From DASUFF01 sp036274695 (GTDB lineage Bacteria > UBA10199 > JACPAL01 > GCA-016699445): DNA of 64,000 bases. The notes beneath the pieces were generated by a model. It did no database searches. It had not been told where the DNA came from and saw only the letters and a program-made list of their open reading frames with translations. This document shows positions 15,535 through 24,241 of the stretch, one piece after another; the first letter of the stretch is position 1, and every line of letters begins with the position of its first letter. A program made the translations under genes and the position numbers. Location of the stretch: assembly GCA_036274695.1 (NCBI GenBank), contig DASUFF010000141.1, positions 3,314 through 67,313 on the forward strand, read 5' to 3'.

Positions 15535-16817
15535 GGCCCGGACTTTCCGGCCGTCAGATAGAGGCGGAACCATTCCGCCGCCAGTCGTGCGGCTTCCTCC
15601 AACTTGCCCGGCTCCTCGAAGAGGTGCGTGGCGTTGGGGACGACGGCCAAGTCCTTGACGCCGCGCAGGGCGGCATAAGCGCTCTCGTTCATTTCGATCA
15701 CGGCCTCGTCCCATCCGCCGACGATCAGCAGCGTCGCGGCCTTTACGCGCGAAAGCATCGGCATCGCCAGGTCCGGCCGGCCGCCCCGGGAGACGACGGC
15801 GCGGATCTTGTGGCCCATCTCGGCCGCGGCGATCAAGGCGGCCGCGGCGCCGGTCGAGGCTCCGAAGTAGCCGATCGGCAGACCGGCGACCTCCGGGCGC
15901 TTTTCCAGCCACTCCGTCGCCGTCGCGAGACGGCGGGCGAGCAGCGGGATGTCGAAACGGTTTTCATACGTGTCGTCTTCCGCGGGGGTCAGGAGATCGA
16001 AGAGGAGGGTCGCGAAACCCGCCTTGTGCAGGATGTCCGCGACGTACCGGTTTCGCGGGCTCAAGCGGCTGCTCCCGCTTCCGTGGGCGAAGAGGATGAT
16101 GCCGTGCGCCTTCGGAGGGACCGTCAAGTTTCCGGGGAGGAGATGGCCGTCGACGGGGATGGCGACTTCCGGGTCTTCAGCGTCGCCGGAGGCGGCCTCT
16201 TTCAGGAGGGCGACGACCTCCTCGTCTTCCACTTGCCCGAAATCCTCGAAGAACTGGCCGACGGCGTAGAAGTCCCGCGGCGTCTCCAGGCAGACCACCT
16301 GATCGGCGTAGGGGCGGATCTTATCGACGTTCGACGGGGGAGCGACGGCCGCGGCGGCGATGAGGCGCGCCGGGTTTTTCTCGCGGACCGACTTCAGGGC
16401 CGCGATCATCGTCGAGCCCGTGGCGATGCCGTCGTCGACCACGATGACGATCCGGCCCTTGGGGTCGACGGGGGGGCGGGCCTCGGTATAGCGCCGGCGC
16501 CGTTCCCGCAGGACCTCCAGCTGCTCGCGCTTCTCCCGATCGAGATAATCGCGGGAAACACCGAGCGCGCGGGCGTAATCGGTCAGGAAGGTGTGGCCGT
16601 GTTCGTCGATCGAGCCGATCGCCAGCTCGGGTTGCATCGGGGCGCGGAGCTTCCGGACGAGCACCACGTCGGCCTCGCCCCCCAAGGCGTTCGCGATGAC
16701 CCGCGCCATGGGCACGGCCCCCCGGGGGATCGCCAGGACAAGCGGGTTTTTCCCGCGGTACCGGATGAGCTCGCGGGCGAGCAAGGAAGCGGCCTGTTCG
16801 CGGTTTTGAAACGTCAT
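15531..16817 (-). CDS. Phosphoribosyltransferase-alpha/beta hydrolase fusion
   Basis: The 428-residue product joins two enzymes. Residues of about 1-210 are a type I phosphoribosyltransferase with the PRPP loop VVDDGIATGSTM near residue 120. Residues of about 220-425 are a dienelactone-hydrolase-like alpha/beta hydrolase with HGSGSS as oxyanion region, nucleophile elbow GASTGAAAAL, acid GGWDEAV and catalytic His in NATHLFEEP. Such fusions are known from other bacteria, but the substrate is unknown. It overlaps both neighbouring genes by ATGA. Confidence 0.88.
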   Translation of the reverse strand: MTFQNREQAASLLARELIRYRGKNPLVLAIPRGAVPMARVIANALGGEADVVLVRKLRAPMQPELAIGSIDEHGHTFLTDYARALGVSRDYLDREKREQLEVLRERRRRYTEARPPVDPKGRIVIVVDDGIATGSTMIAALKSVREKNPARLIAAAAVAPPSNVDKIRPYADQVVCLETPRDFYAVGQFFEDFGQVEDEEVVALLKEAASGDAEDPEVAIPVDGHLLPGNLTVPPKAHGIILFAHGSGSSRLSPRNRYVADILHKAGFATLLFDLLTPAEDDTYENRFDIPLLARRLATATEWLEKRPEVAGLPIGYFGASTGAAAALIAAAEMGHKIRAVVSRGGRPDLAMPMLSRVKAATLLIVGGWDEAVIEMNESAYAALRGVKDLAVVPNATHLFEEPGKLEEAARLAAEWFRLYLTAGKSGP

Positions 16818-17056
16818 AAAGGGCCTTCGCGGCCTCCCTTAAGGCCGAGCAGGGACAGGATCAGAATGACGGCGTACATGACGAATCCGTAAACGCACAC
16901 CGGCGGGCCGGGGATCGGGAAGGCCGCTTCGCCGCAGGAAACGCCTTCCATCCGAGACGCCGGACCGAAGAGTTCCTGGTATGAGAGATACCCCGAAAAT
17001 AGGAGTCCGGCCACAGATACGCCCGCGATCGCTTTTAAAGTCGTTCGTATTTTCAT
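16814..17056 (-). CDS. Small two-helix membrane protein with paired cysteines
   Basis: An 80-residue inner-membrane protein with one transmembrane helix near residues 8-28 (AIAGVSVAGLLFSGYLSYQEL) and a second near 52-72 (CVYGFVMYAVILILSLLGL). Between them are two Cys in MEGVSCGEAAFPIPGPPVC. The SGYLSYQE and PxxCVYGFxMY pattern resembles a half-size VKOR-like or DUF-type thiol membrane protein; that relation is tentative. It overlaps genes on both sides by ATGA. A redox role in the operon is possible. Confidence 0.65.
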   Translation of the reverse strand: MKIRTTLKAIAGVSVAGLLFSGYLSYQELFGPASRMEGVSCGEAAFPIPGPPVCVYGFVMYAVILILSLLGLKGGREGPL

Positions 17057-17970
17057 ACTTGAGTCTCCGTAAGGAATTTTCTCCGGTAGCCGGCGGCCGT
17101 TTTCGGACAATGGCTCAACACGGCGCAGGGGGCATACCGGACGACTTGTTCCGCGACGCCCCCCATGAGAAAGCGCGCCAGGCCGGAACGGCTGTGGGTC
17201 GGGATGAGGATTAAGTCCGATTTCATGTCGGCGGCCGCGCGGCAGATCTGGTCGGCCGCCGGGCCCATGGGCAGGCAGTAGGTCATTTCCAGCTTGGGGT
17301 GGGCCTCTTTTAACGCCTCGAGTTTCTCCGCGGCCTCTTTTTCCCGCGGGGAGATGCCGTCGACCAAGTCCTCGGGCAAGGGGTAGGGGGGAGGACGGAC
17401 GGCGTGGGGCACGGGGGTGATGGCGTGAATCAGGCAGAACTGCAAAGGGAGGGCGGCGGCGAGCGTCTCCGCCAATGCGAACGTCTCCTCCTCGGGGCCC
17501 GCGAAGTCCACCGGCAGCAGCACCGAACGGGGAGGCCACGCGGACGACCGGCGCGTCACCAGCACGGGCGACGGCGAGTGGCGGACGAGCTTTTCCGCCA
17601 CGCTCCCCATGAGAACGTGAGGGAGGTCGCTTACGCCCGCGGTTCCCATCACCACCAGATCCGGCGCGTCTTTTTCGACAGCCGATAAAAGCGCCGCCAC
17701 CGGTTTTCCTTCGAGCACTTCGATCTCGACACCGGCCGCGAGGGTCTCGCACCGATCGGGTACGACGGCCTTGAAAGCCGCTTCGACCTGCGTCCGGATC
17801 CTCAAATCCGCTTCGTCGACCGTCCAGGAGTCCCCCTTCTCGGGCGACCACTCGAGGGTATGAACGACCTTGAGCCGCGAGCCGCAGAGGGCCGAAAGCC
17901 CGGCCGCCCATTCCAAGGCCATGAAGCTCGTGCGCGAGAGGTCGCAAAGGCTGAGGATTCTTTCGAACAC
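17053..17970 (-). CDS. Universal stress protein, tandem UspA domains, first gene of the dehydrogenase operon
   Basis: A 305-residue two-domain USP. Domain signatures are GTAGVSDLPHVLMGSVAEKL and PTHSRSGLARFLMGGVAEQV. The GTG at 17970 gives the usual first strand FERILSLCDLS. An ATG at 18012 would add 14 residues (MSWPFFLRFPKIGI) not seen in the family. TAAAAT (complement of 17978-17983) ends 8 bp before the GTG, with TGAC-N4-GCGA (18007-18018) 32 bp above it, supporting the GTG and a leaderless message. The stop overlaps the next start. Confidence 0.85.
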   Translation of the reverse strand: MFERILSLCDLSRTSFMALEWAAGLSALCGSRLKVVHTLEWSPEKGDSWTVDEADLRIRTQVEAAFKAVVPDRCETLAAGVEIEVLEGKPVAALLSAVEKDAPDLVVMGTAGVSDLPHVLMGSVAEKLVRHSPSPVLVTRRSSAWPPRSVLLPVDFAGPEEETFALAETLAAALPLQFCLIHAITPVPHAVRPPPYPLPEDLVDGISPREKEAAEKLEALKEAHPKLEMTYCLPMGPAADQICRAAADMKSDLILIPTHSRSGLARFLMGGVAEQVVRYAPCAVLSHCPKTAAGYRRKFLTETQV

Positions 17971-17977
17971 AATTCCG

Positions 17978-18040
17978 ATTTTAGGAAATCGGAGGAAAAA
18001 CGGCCATGACATCGGCGAGACGGCGGCCTGATCTTCGTCA
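17978..18040 (-). promoter_or_regulatory. FNR/DNR-like promoter region of the nine-gene operon
   Basis: A consensus box TGATcttcGTCA lies at 18029-18040. A degenerate one, TGACatcgGCGA, lies at 18007-18018. TAAAAT (complement of 17978-17983) is 32 bp from the degenerate box and 54 bp from the consensus box. The predicted start, about 17971, abuts the GTG at 17970. Confidence 0.45.
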
Positions 18041-18070
18041 GGTTCGCGGTTTTCCGCGAGAGGAGTTCTT

Positions 18071-18853
18071 TTACGCGCCCGCCCTCGCGATGGTCTTCTT
18101 CAGGAGCAGGGAGAGGCCGAAGAGGAAGGCGTTGACCAGGATCATCGAAGGTCCCGCGGGGAAACCCGTTTGGCGATGCACCGACAGGCCGATCGCGCAG
18201 CTGGAGGCCCCGATGAAGAGGCTTCCGTAGGCGTATTGCCGCAGATTTCGGCTCACGTTTCTCGAGGCGGCGGCTGGGATGATCATCAACGCGCCGACCA
18301 AGAGCGTCCCCGTGACCTTCACTCCCAGCGAGACCACGGCCGCGATGGCCAGGAGGTAGAGCAGGTTGTATTTGCGGCCGGTGATTCCCTGGACGTGGGC
18401 CAGGTCCTCCGAAATGTTCAAGAGCATCATGCCCGGGTAGATGGATCGGACAAGAAGAAAAACGCCGAGAGAGATTAAGATGGAAAATACCGCCGCCGGC
18501 GGCGAGACCTTCGAGACGTCGCCAATCAAGCTTTCCAGCAATTCGGGCTCGGGGACGATCAGGAAACCGATGGCCAAGCTGGTGACGAAGGCGATGCCGA
18601 TCAAGGTTTCCATCCCCAACGAGGTTTTTCCGCCCAACTGCCAGACGAGGAGGATTCCCAGGAGGACGAACAAAAAGGCGCCGAGGCTCGGGTCGAAATG
18701 GAAGGCCAGCCCCAACCCCAGCCCGGGCAGGGCGACGTGGCCGAGCGCGTCCCCCGCGAGCGCCATCCGCTTGCTGATCATGAGGGAGCCCAAGTAGCCG
18801 CCTACCGCCCCGACGGCGATACTGACGGCCAGGCTGGAAAGCGAGTCATCCAT
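18071..18853 (-). CDS. Metal ABC transporter permease (ZnuB/ABC-3 family)
   Basis: A 260-residue inner-membrane permease with about eight transmembrane helices, typical of zinc/manganese/iron ABC-3 importers. ALAGDALGHVALPGLGLG and the GxxxLLVGALMIIPAAASRNVS region match ZnuB/MntB. Its ATG overlaps the ATPase stop (8-bp overlap at 18846-18853). The pair has no metal-binding lipoprotein gene next to it, so the substrate-binding subunit must be elsewhere. Confidence 0.92.
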   Translation of the reverse strand: MDDSLSSLAVSIAVGAVGGYLGSLMISKRMALAGDALGHVALPGLGLGLAFHFDPSLGAFLFVLLGILLVWQLGGKTSLGMETLIGIAFVTSLAIGFLIVPEPELLESLIGDVSKVSPPAAVFSILISLGVFLLVRSIYPGMMLLNISEDLAHVQGITGRKYNLLYLLAIAAVVSLGVKVTGTLLVGALMIIPAAASRNVSRNLRQYAYGSLFIGASSCAIGLSVHRQTGFPAGPSMILVNAFLFGLSLLLKKTIARAGA

Positions 18854-19535
18854 GGTCGTGTAGGAAATACTTGGTCCCCTTTCCGAAGACCTCCTGCAGA
18901 TTGGCGGGCGTGAGGATCTCCGTCGGGGGGCCGAAGCAGATCATTTTTTTGTTGAGGCAGAGGATGTTCGTCGCCTGACGGTAGACGGCCGTCAGCTCGT
19001 GCGTGACCAGAAGGACCGTGAGCCGTCTCTCTTTCTGAACTTTTTGCAAAAGTTCGTAGACGGTCTCCTCGCCGCCGACGTCGATGCCGGCCATCGGCTC
19101 GTCGAAGAGGAGGGCATTGGGATCGCCTGCCAAGGCCCAGGCGATCAACACCCTTTGAAACTGGCCGGAGGAAATCTTCCCGATCTCCCTTTTTAGAAAA
19201 GAGGGATCTTCGATTCCGACCTGTTGCAAGACCTTCGCCGCTTCCGCCGGGCCGATGCGCTTCAATCCGAAAAATTCTTGCACGGTCACGGGCAAGTCCT
19301 TGTCGAGAGGCACCCGCTGCGGCACGTAGCCGATCACGACGTCCTCACTCCAAGTCACCTCTCCCCGATGCGGAAGAAGTCCGGCCAGTGCCTTCAAGAG
19401 GATCGTTTTGCCGGCCCCGTTCGGCCCCAAAATGACGAGTGTCTGGCCGCGGTCGACGCTGAAATCGATTCCTTCCAGAATCGGTTCGCCGTCCAAGGAG
19501 ACGCTTAGGTTTTTGACCGTTAGAATTTTTCCCAT
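18846..19535 (-). CDS. Metal ABC transporter ATP-binding protein (ZnuC-like)
   Basis: A 229-residue ATPase with Walker A GPNGAGKTIL, Q-loop GYVPQRVPLD, signature SSGQFQRVLIAWAL, Walker B ALLFDEPMAGID and H-loop VTHEL. The VPQR and FDEPxAGID wording is the ZnuC/MntA group. The signature begins ISSGQ in place of LSGGQ, a common variant in this group. The ATG at 19535 is used; one at 19547 would add MARR. Neither has a clear Shine-Dalgarno sequence. It is divergent from the kinase gene at 19557. Confidence 0.9.
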   Translation of the reverse strand: MGKILTVKNLSVSLDGEPILEGIDFSVDRGQTLVILGPNGAGKTILLKALAGLLPHRGEVTWSEDVVIGYVPQRVPLDKDLPVTVQEFFGLKRIGPAEAAKVLQQVGIEDPSFLKREIGKISSGQFQRVLIAWALAGDPNALLFDEPMAGIDVGGEETVYELLQKVQKERRLTVLLVTHELTAVYRQATNILCLNKKMICFGPPTEILTPANLQEVFGKGTKYFLHDHG

Positions 19536-19556
19536 GCGCCGTGCCATAATAGCACA

Positions 19557-21008
19557 ATGAGGATCGAAGCCTTCAAAAACTCCGTGATCGAAACTCACAT
19601 CTCGTGGATCCTCCTGACCGGCCCGTTCGCCTACAAGATCAAGAAGCCGGTGAACTTGGGGTTCTGCGACTTCACCACCTTGGAGAAGCGTAAATTCTAT
19701 TGCGAGGAGGAGTTGAGGCTCAATCGAAGGCTTGCGCCGGAGCTTTACGTAGAGATCGTTCCCGTCACGGGGACGGAAGACGCGCCGCGCCTGGGCGGGG
19801 ACGGGCCGGTCATCGACTATGCGGTGAAGATGGTCCAATTCGACCAGGCCTGCCGCCTCGACCGCGTGCTCTCCGCCGGCGGCCTTTTGCCGGAGCACAT
19901 GGATCAATTCGCGTCCCAGCTCGCGGCGTTTCACGGCGCCGTTCCGGCGGCCGCGCCGGAATCGCCTTACGGAAACGCGCAGTCGGTCGCCCGCACGGTC
20001 CTGGAAACGCTCGGGGATTTGGATTCTTTGGAAAATGCCTCCCTCGTCGCCGACCTTCGTTCGTGGTGCGGGTCGGAAGCCGTCCGCCTGAAGGAGGTTT
20101 TCGAGGCCCGGAAGGACGGCGGCTTCGTCCGCGAGTGCCACGGCGACGCGCATCTGGCGAATGCGGCTCTGATCGACGGACGGATCCGGATCTTCGACGC
20201 CATCGACTTCAATCCGGACCTGCGGTGGATCGACGTGATGAGCGAGACCGCCTTCGCCGCGATGGATTTGCAGGACCGCGGACGGCCGGACCTGGCCCGC
20301 CGTTTTTTGAACGCCTACCTGGAGCGCACCGGCGACTACGAAGGCCTGCGCGCCTTCCGCTTCTACGAAGTCTACCGCGCCCAAGTGCGCGCCAAGGTGG
20401 CGGCCATCCGCCTGTCGCAAGAGGGCCTCGCGCCCGCGGAGCGCGCGGAAATCCGGGCCGAGGCGGAGGGGTATCTGGCCCTCGCCTTGAAACTCACGCG
20501 TCCCGAGCCGCCCAAGCTGTCCATCACCTTCGGCGTGTCCGGCTCCGGAAAGACCCACGGGACGCAGAGGATTTTGGAGACGGAAGGGGCCGTCCGACTC
20601 CGCACCGACGTCGAGCGCAAGCGCCTCTTCGGGATCGATCCCTTCGAGGGCACGCCGCCCTCGCGAAAAGAGGAAGTCTACGGAGCCGACGCCTCGCGGC
20701 GGGTCTACCGGCGGCTTTTGGATTTGAGCTGGATGCTTCTGTCCGAAGGTCATTCCCTCATCGTCGACGGAACTTTCCTAAAGAGGAGCGAGAGGGACGA
20801 GTTCCGCGCGCTTGCGGCCGCTCTGGCGGTCCCTTTCCGCATTCTATCCTTCGAGGCGCCGGACGACGTCCTGAAGCGGCGGGTTTCGGCACGCCGGGCG
20901 GCCGGCGCCGACGCTTCCGAGGCCGATTGGGAGATCGTCGAAAGGCAGAAGCGGCGGATGGAGCCTTTGACGCCCGACGAAAAGGGCGCGATGGAAGAAG
21001 GGGTATGA
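19557..21008 (+). CDS. Aminoglycoside-phosphotransferase-like kinase fused to P-loop kinase
   Basis: The 483-residue product has two kinase-like halves. Residues of about 1-310 resemble an APH/choline-kinase fold, with ECHGDAHLANAAL as catalytic loop and FDAIDFNP as metal-binding motif. Residues of about 320-483 form a small P-loop kinase with Walker A FGVSGSGKTHG and the lid region KRRVSARRAAGADASEAD. This two-domain family is widespread but uncharacterised; resistance to aminoglycosides should not be assumed. It overlaps the acyltransferase gene by ATGA. Confidence 0.88.
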   Translation: MRIEAFKNSVIETHISWILLTGPFAYKIKKPVNLGFCDFTTLEKRKFYCEEELRLNRRLAPELYVEIVPVTGTEDAPRLGGDGPVIDYAVKMVQFDQACRLDRVLSAGGLLPEHMDQFASQLAAFHGAVPAAAPESPYGNAQSVARTVLETLGDLDSLENASLVADLRSWCGSEAVRLKEVFEARKDGGFVRECHGDAHLANAALIDGRIRIFDAIDFNPDLRWIDVMSETAFAAMDLQDRGRPDLARRFLNAYLERTGDYEGLRAFRFYEVYRAQVRAKVAAIRLSQEGLAPAERAEIRAEAEGYLALALKLTRPEPPKLSITFGVSGSGKTHGTQRILETEGAVRLRTDVERKRLFGIDPFEGTPPSRKEEVYGADASRRVYRRLLDLSWMLLSEGHSLIVDGTFLKRSERDEFRALAAALAVPFRILSFEAPDDVLKRRVSARRAAGADASEADWEIVERQKRRMEPLTPDEKGAMEEGV

Positions 21009-21685
21009 ACTTCCTGATGGCGTTCTTGCTCCTCGTCAAACGGTATTTCCGGTACGAAACGGTCGGACTGGAGCATATTCCCAAACGCGGGCCGGCCCTG
21101 ATCGTCATGAACCACGGCGTCCTGCCGTTCCATTCCTTCGCCCTGGTCTACGAGATTTACAAGAAGACGGGCGTCCTGCCGAGGAGCCTCGCGGCGGAGT
21201 TTCTTTTCAAAATTCCCGTCGTCAAGGACCTGTTCGAAAAGGGCGGGGCCGTCTGCGCTTCTCCCGAAAACGCCGAAAAGCTCCTGCGCGCCGGCCATCT
21301 CGTGACGGTCTCCCCCGGCGGGATCTACGAGGGCCTGGTCACGCGGCCGGACGCGGTTTGCCTTCCCTGGGAGAGCCATTTCGGATTCGCTCAGGTCGCC
21401 TGCAAGCTGGGCGTGCCGATCGTTCCGACCTACTGCCGGGGATTGAACAAGGCCTACGTCACGTCGCAGAGGTTTTTGGAGGAACGGACCTGGCTCCTCA
21501 AGCGGATCCGGTTTTCGATTCCGTTCTTTTTCGGGTTGGGGCTCTTTCCCTTCCCCGTCAAACTCACGCACGTGATCGGCAGCCCTATTTCCACGAAGCC
21601 CCGGAAGGGCGAGCCTCCGGATCGACGGGTTTGGCGGGTCCATGACCGGACGATCGCGGCGGTGACGCGTCTGGCGGAAGGATGA
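21005..21685 (+). CDS. Acyltransferase of the PlsC/LPLAT superfamily with altered active-site motif
   Basis: A 226-residue probable membrane-associated acyltransferase. The segment GLEHIPKRGPALIVMNHG starts the family fold and VTVSPGGIYEG is the second block (usual FPEG). The first block is NHGVLPFHS where NHxxxxD is expected, so the catalytic Asp is not at its usual place. MGAT-like members also vary here (NHxxLPxDS), with Asp one step later; here that position is His. Activity is therefore uncertain. The ATG overlaps the kinase stop. Confidence 0.8.
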   Translation: MNFLMAFLLLVKRYFRYETVGLEHIPKRGPALIVMNHGVLPFHSFALVYEIYKKTGVLPRSLAAEFLFKIPVVKDLFEKGGAVCASPENAEKLLRAGHLVTVSPGGIYEGLVTRPDAVCLPWESHFGFAQVACKLGVPIVPTYCRGLNKAYVTSQRFLEERTWLLKRIRFSIPFFFGLGLFPFPVKLTHVIGSPISTKPRKGEPPDRRVWRVHDRTIAAVTRLAEG

Positions 21686-21734
21686 CGCCGAACCCTCTTC
21701 TTGCCAGAGCTGCAGGGACTTGGTAGCCCGAGAC

Positions 21735-22781
21735 ATGTCCTCCCCCCTCGAAGAATCCTCCTGGCATCTTTTGGAATACGTGCCCGACGCGACCCTGATC
21801 GTCGACCGCGAGGGGCGCATCCTCTTCGTCAATTCCCTGGCGCAGAAACTCTTCGGCTACGGGCCGGGCGAGCTGGTCGGGCAGGCCATGGAGGTTTTGA
21901 TCCCCCAGCGGTTCCGCGAACGGCACGTGCATCACCGCAAGGAATACGCCCACGGACCCAAGCCGCGGCCCATGGGGGCGGGGCTCGATCTTTACGGCGT
22001 GCGGAAGGACGGCACGGAGTTCCCCACGGAGATCAGCCTCAGCCCCATCCAAACGGGCGACAGCGTGCGGGTCATGGCGGCGATCCGCGACGTGACGGAC
22101 AGCCGGTTGAAGGAGCGGCTGGCCACTTTGGGGCATTTGGCGGGGAGCATCGCGCACGAGCTGCGCAACCCGCTCGCCACCATCGACAGCTCGGTGTATT
22201 TCCTGAAGGCCAAGCTCAAAGACGCGGACCCGAAGGTCGCCGAGCATTTGAGCCGGATTAAGTCCGCCGTCACGGCGGCGACGTCGGTCATCCAGAGTCT
22301 ACTGGACCTGACGCGGATGAAGCCGCCGCTGATGTCGCGCGTGGACGTGGCGGCGACGGTGGACGAGGCGGTGGCAGCGATCAAAGACATCGGCTCCATC
22401 GACGTCGTCCGCGATTATCCGGCGGAGGGCGCCTTCGTGCCGGGGGACTCCCAGCAGCTCCTGATGGCGTTCGGCAACGTCGCGAAAAACGCGGTCGACG
22501 CCATGAAGGGCAAGGGACGCCTCGTCCTCAGCGTGCGCAAGACGGAGCCCCACCACGTGGAGATTTCGTTTTCGGACACGGGGCCGGGGATCCCGGAGGA
22601 AAATCTGGACCGGATCTTCCAGCCGCTTTTCAGCACCAAGGCCACGGGTATCGGTTTCGGCCTCTCCATTGCGAAGATGGTGACGGACCGGCACGAGGGA
22701 AGCATCCGCGCCCATACGGAGCCGGGGAAGGGGGCGACGTTCGTCTTGAGATTTCCTCTTTATCGGGAAAAAACAGCTTGA
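21735..22781 (+). CDS. PAS-domain sensor histidine kinase
   Basis: A 348-residue soluble kinase. One PAS domain covers about residues 12-130 (LLEYVPDATLIVDREGRILFVNS, FGYGPGELVGQ, FPTEISLSPI). The DHp helix has the phosphoacceptor in SIAHELRNPLATID, and the HATPase_c domain has the N box NVAKNAVDAM, DTGPGIP and STKATGIGFGLSI. No transmembrane segment is seen, so the signal is cytosolic. It opens a rightward signalling cluster with three more two-component genes and a Crp/Fnr regulator. The ATG at 21735 is chosen; a TTG at 21720 is also open. Confidence 0.92.
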   Translation: MSSPLEESSWHLLEYVPDATLIVDREGRILFVNSLAQKLFGYGPGELVGQAMEVLIPQRFRERHVHHRKEYAHGPKPRPMGAGLDLYGVRKDGTEFPTEISLSPIQTGDSVRVMAAIRDVTDSRLKERLATLGHLAGSIAHELRNPLATIDSSVYFLKAKLKDADPKVAEHLSRIKSAVTAATSVIQSLLDLTRMKPPLMSRVDVAATVDEAVAAIKDIGSIDVVRDYPAEGAFVPGDSQQLLMAFGNVAKNAVDAMKGKGRLVLSVRKTEPHHVEISFSDTGPGIPEENLDRIFQPLFSTKATGIGFGLSIAKMVTDRHEGSIRAHTEPGKGATFVLRFPLYREKTA

Positions 22782-22799
22782 TAAACTCTTAAACCGATC

Positions 22800-23168
22800 A
22801 TGATGGCCTTTCTTAAAAAGGTGCTGCTGGCGGACGACAATCTCGAGTTCTGCCGCAATATAAGCGATATCTTGGAGCTCAAGGACTACCAGGTGGTCAC
22901 CGCCCACGACGGGCATGAGGCCTTGGAGTTGGCCAAAAACGAGCGGTTTGACTTGGCCCTGATGGACGTCCGCATGCCCGTCATGGACGGTCTCGAGGCC
23001 TTCGACCGGATGCAGTCCGCCTTGGTGCAGGTCCCCGTCATCATGATGTCCGCCTTCGCGGTCGAGGAAAACCTCCAGCAGAAGCCCATATACGCCTACC
23101 TGAAGAAACCCATCGACTTCGATCGGTTGATGGCGCTTTTGGACAATTTGGAACAGCAAAGGGCTTAA
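22800..23168 (+). CDS. Single-domain response regulator (receiver only)
   Basis: A 122-residue CheY-like receiver with the acidic pair LLADDN, phosphoacceptor in LALMDVRMPVMDG, the conserved Ser in MMSAFA and the Lys in YLKKPIDFD. It has no output domain, so it probably relays phosphate or acts by binding a partner. It lies 18 bp after the PAS kinase gene, its likely donor, and just before the receiver-kinase hybrid. Confidence 0.9.
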   Translation: MMAFLKKVLLADDNLEFCRNISDILELKDYQVVTAHDGHEALELAKNERFDLALMDVRMPVMDGLEAFDRMQSALVQVPVIMMSAFAVEENLQQKPIYAYLKKPIDFDRLMALLDNLEQQRA

Positions 23169-23174
23169 GTGTCC

Positions 23175-24191
23175 ATGGAGCCTCTGGAGCCTCAATTCCG
23201 CGTCCTGATCGTCGACGACGACCGCGATCTCGCGCTTAACCTGCAGGACATCTTGGAAAGCCGCGGCTACTCGGCGTCCGTGGCCGCGACGGCGGCGGAG
23301 GGCCTGGAGGCCGCCCGGCGCCAAGTCTTCGATCTCGCCGTGGTGGACGTGCGGTTGCCCGACATGCCGGGCACGGCCTTGATCGAGAAGCTGATCCTCC
23401 TCTGTCCCGGCCTCGAATCCATTCTCATCACCGGCTTCGTCTCCCTGGAGACGGCCATCGCCGCCATCCGGCAGAAGCATATCGTCGCTTATGAAGTGAA
23501 GCCCGTCGACTTGGACCGCCTCATCGCCGTCTTGGAACAGGTCGCACGGAAGAAAAGGCTCGAGCGGGAGCTGCTCGACGTGCGGGAACGGGAGAGGGGG
23601 CGCATCGGACGGGAGCTTCACGACGGCTTGGGCCAGCACTTGACCGGCATCGCCCTTCACGCCCAGGTCCTGTGCGGGGCCCTAAAAGACAAGAAGCTCG
23701 CCGAGGCGGACCACGCCTTCCGGATCGCTCACATGATCAACGAGGCGATCCAAGAGGCCGGGCGGCTCGCGCGGGGCTTGGCGCCCGTGGTCCTGGAACA
23801 GAGGGGGTTGAAGGCCGCCCTCGAGGAGTTGACCTCCGGGATCGAAACGGCCTCGGGCGTTCCCTGCCGCCTGGAATGGAGCCCGGACGTCCGCGATCCC
23901 GGGCAGGACGCGGCCATCCACGTCTACCGGCTCGTCCAGGAGGCGGTGAACAATGCCGCCAAGCACGCCGCCGCCAAGGCCGTTCGCGTCCAGGTCGCGG
24001 GCGACGGCGAAGGCACGATGATCCGGATTTCCGACGACGGCGTCGGCCTGCCGGAGAAGGCCTCGGAGAAGGGCGGGATGGGTCTGAACATCATGCGTTA
24101 CCGCGCGGGCGTCATCGGCGCCAGCCTGGAACTCATGCCGAACGAAAACGGCGGCACCGTCGTCTGTGTCCGATGCCGCCGATGGATGTGA
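23175..24191 (+). CDS. Receiver-histidine kinase hybrid, NarX/DegS-type (HisKA_3)
   Basis: A 338-residue cytosolic protein. Residues of about 5-120 are a receiver (LIVDDDRD, VVDVRLPDMPG, YEVKPVDLD). A HisKA_3 dimerisation domain with phosphoacceptor in GRELHDGLGQHLTG follows, then an HATPase_c domain with VQEAVNNAAKHAAA and DDGVGLP. A receiver in front of the kinase implies that another kinase controls it. The LuxR-type regulator at 24242 is the likely target. The ATG at 23175 is used; a GTG at 23169 would add two residues. Confidence 0.9.
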   Translation: MEPLEPQFRVLIVDDDRDLALNLQDILESRGYSASVAATAAEGLEAARRQVFDLAVVDVRLPDMPGTALIEKLILLCPGLESILITGFVSLETAIAAIRQKHIVAYEVKPVDLDRLIAVLEQVARKKRLERELLDVRERERGRIGRELHDGLGQHLTGIALHAQVLCGALKDKKLAEADHAFRIAHMINEAIQEAGRLARGLAPVVLEQRGLKAALEELTSGIETASGVPCRLEWSPDVRDPGQDAAIHVYRLVQEAVNNAAKHAAAKAVRVQVAGDGEGTMIRISDDGVGLPEKASEKGGMGLNIMRYRAGVIGASLELMPNENGGTVVCVRCRRWM

Positions 24192-24241
24192 ACGGGTCCT
24201 TTCGCTGGAAGTTCCGGGCCGAATGACCTAAAAAGAAAATC

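Noticed and set aside
18007..18018. TGACatcgGCGA as an independent site
   Set aside because: One half is degenerate; kept only as a supporting part of the operon promoter entry.
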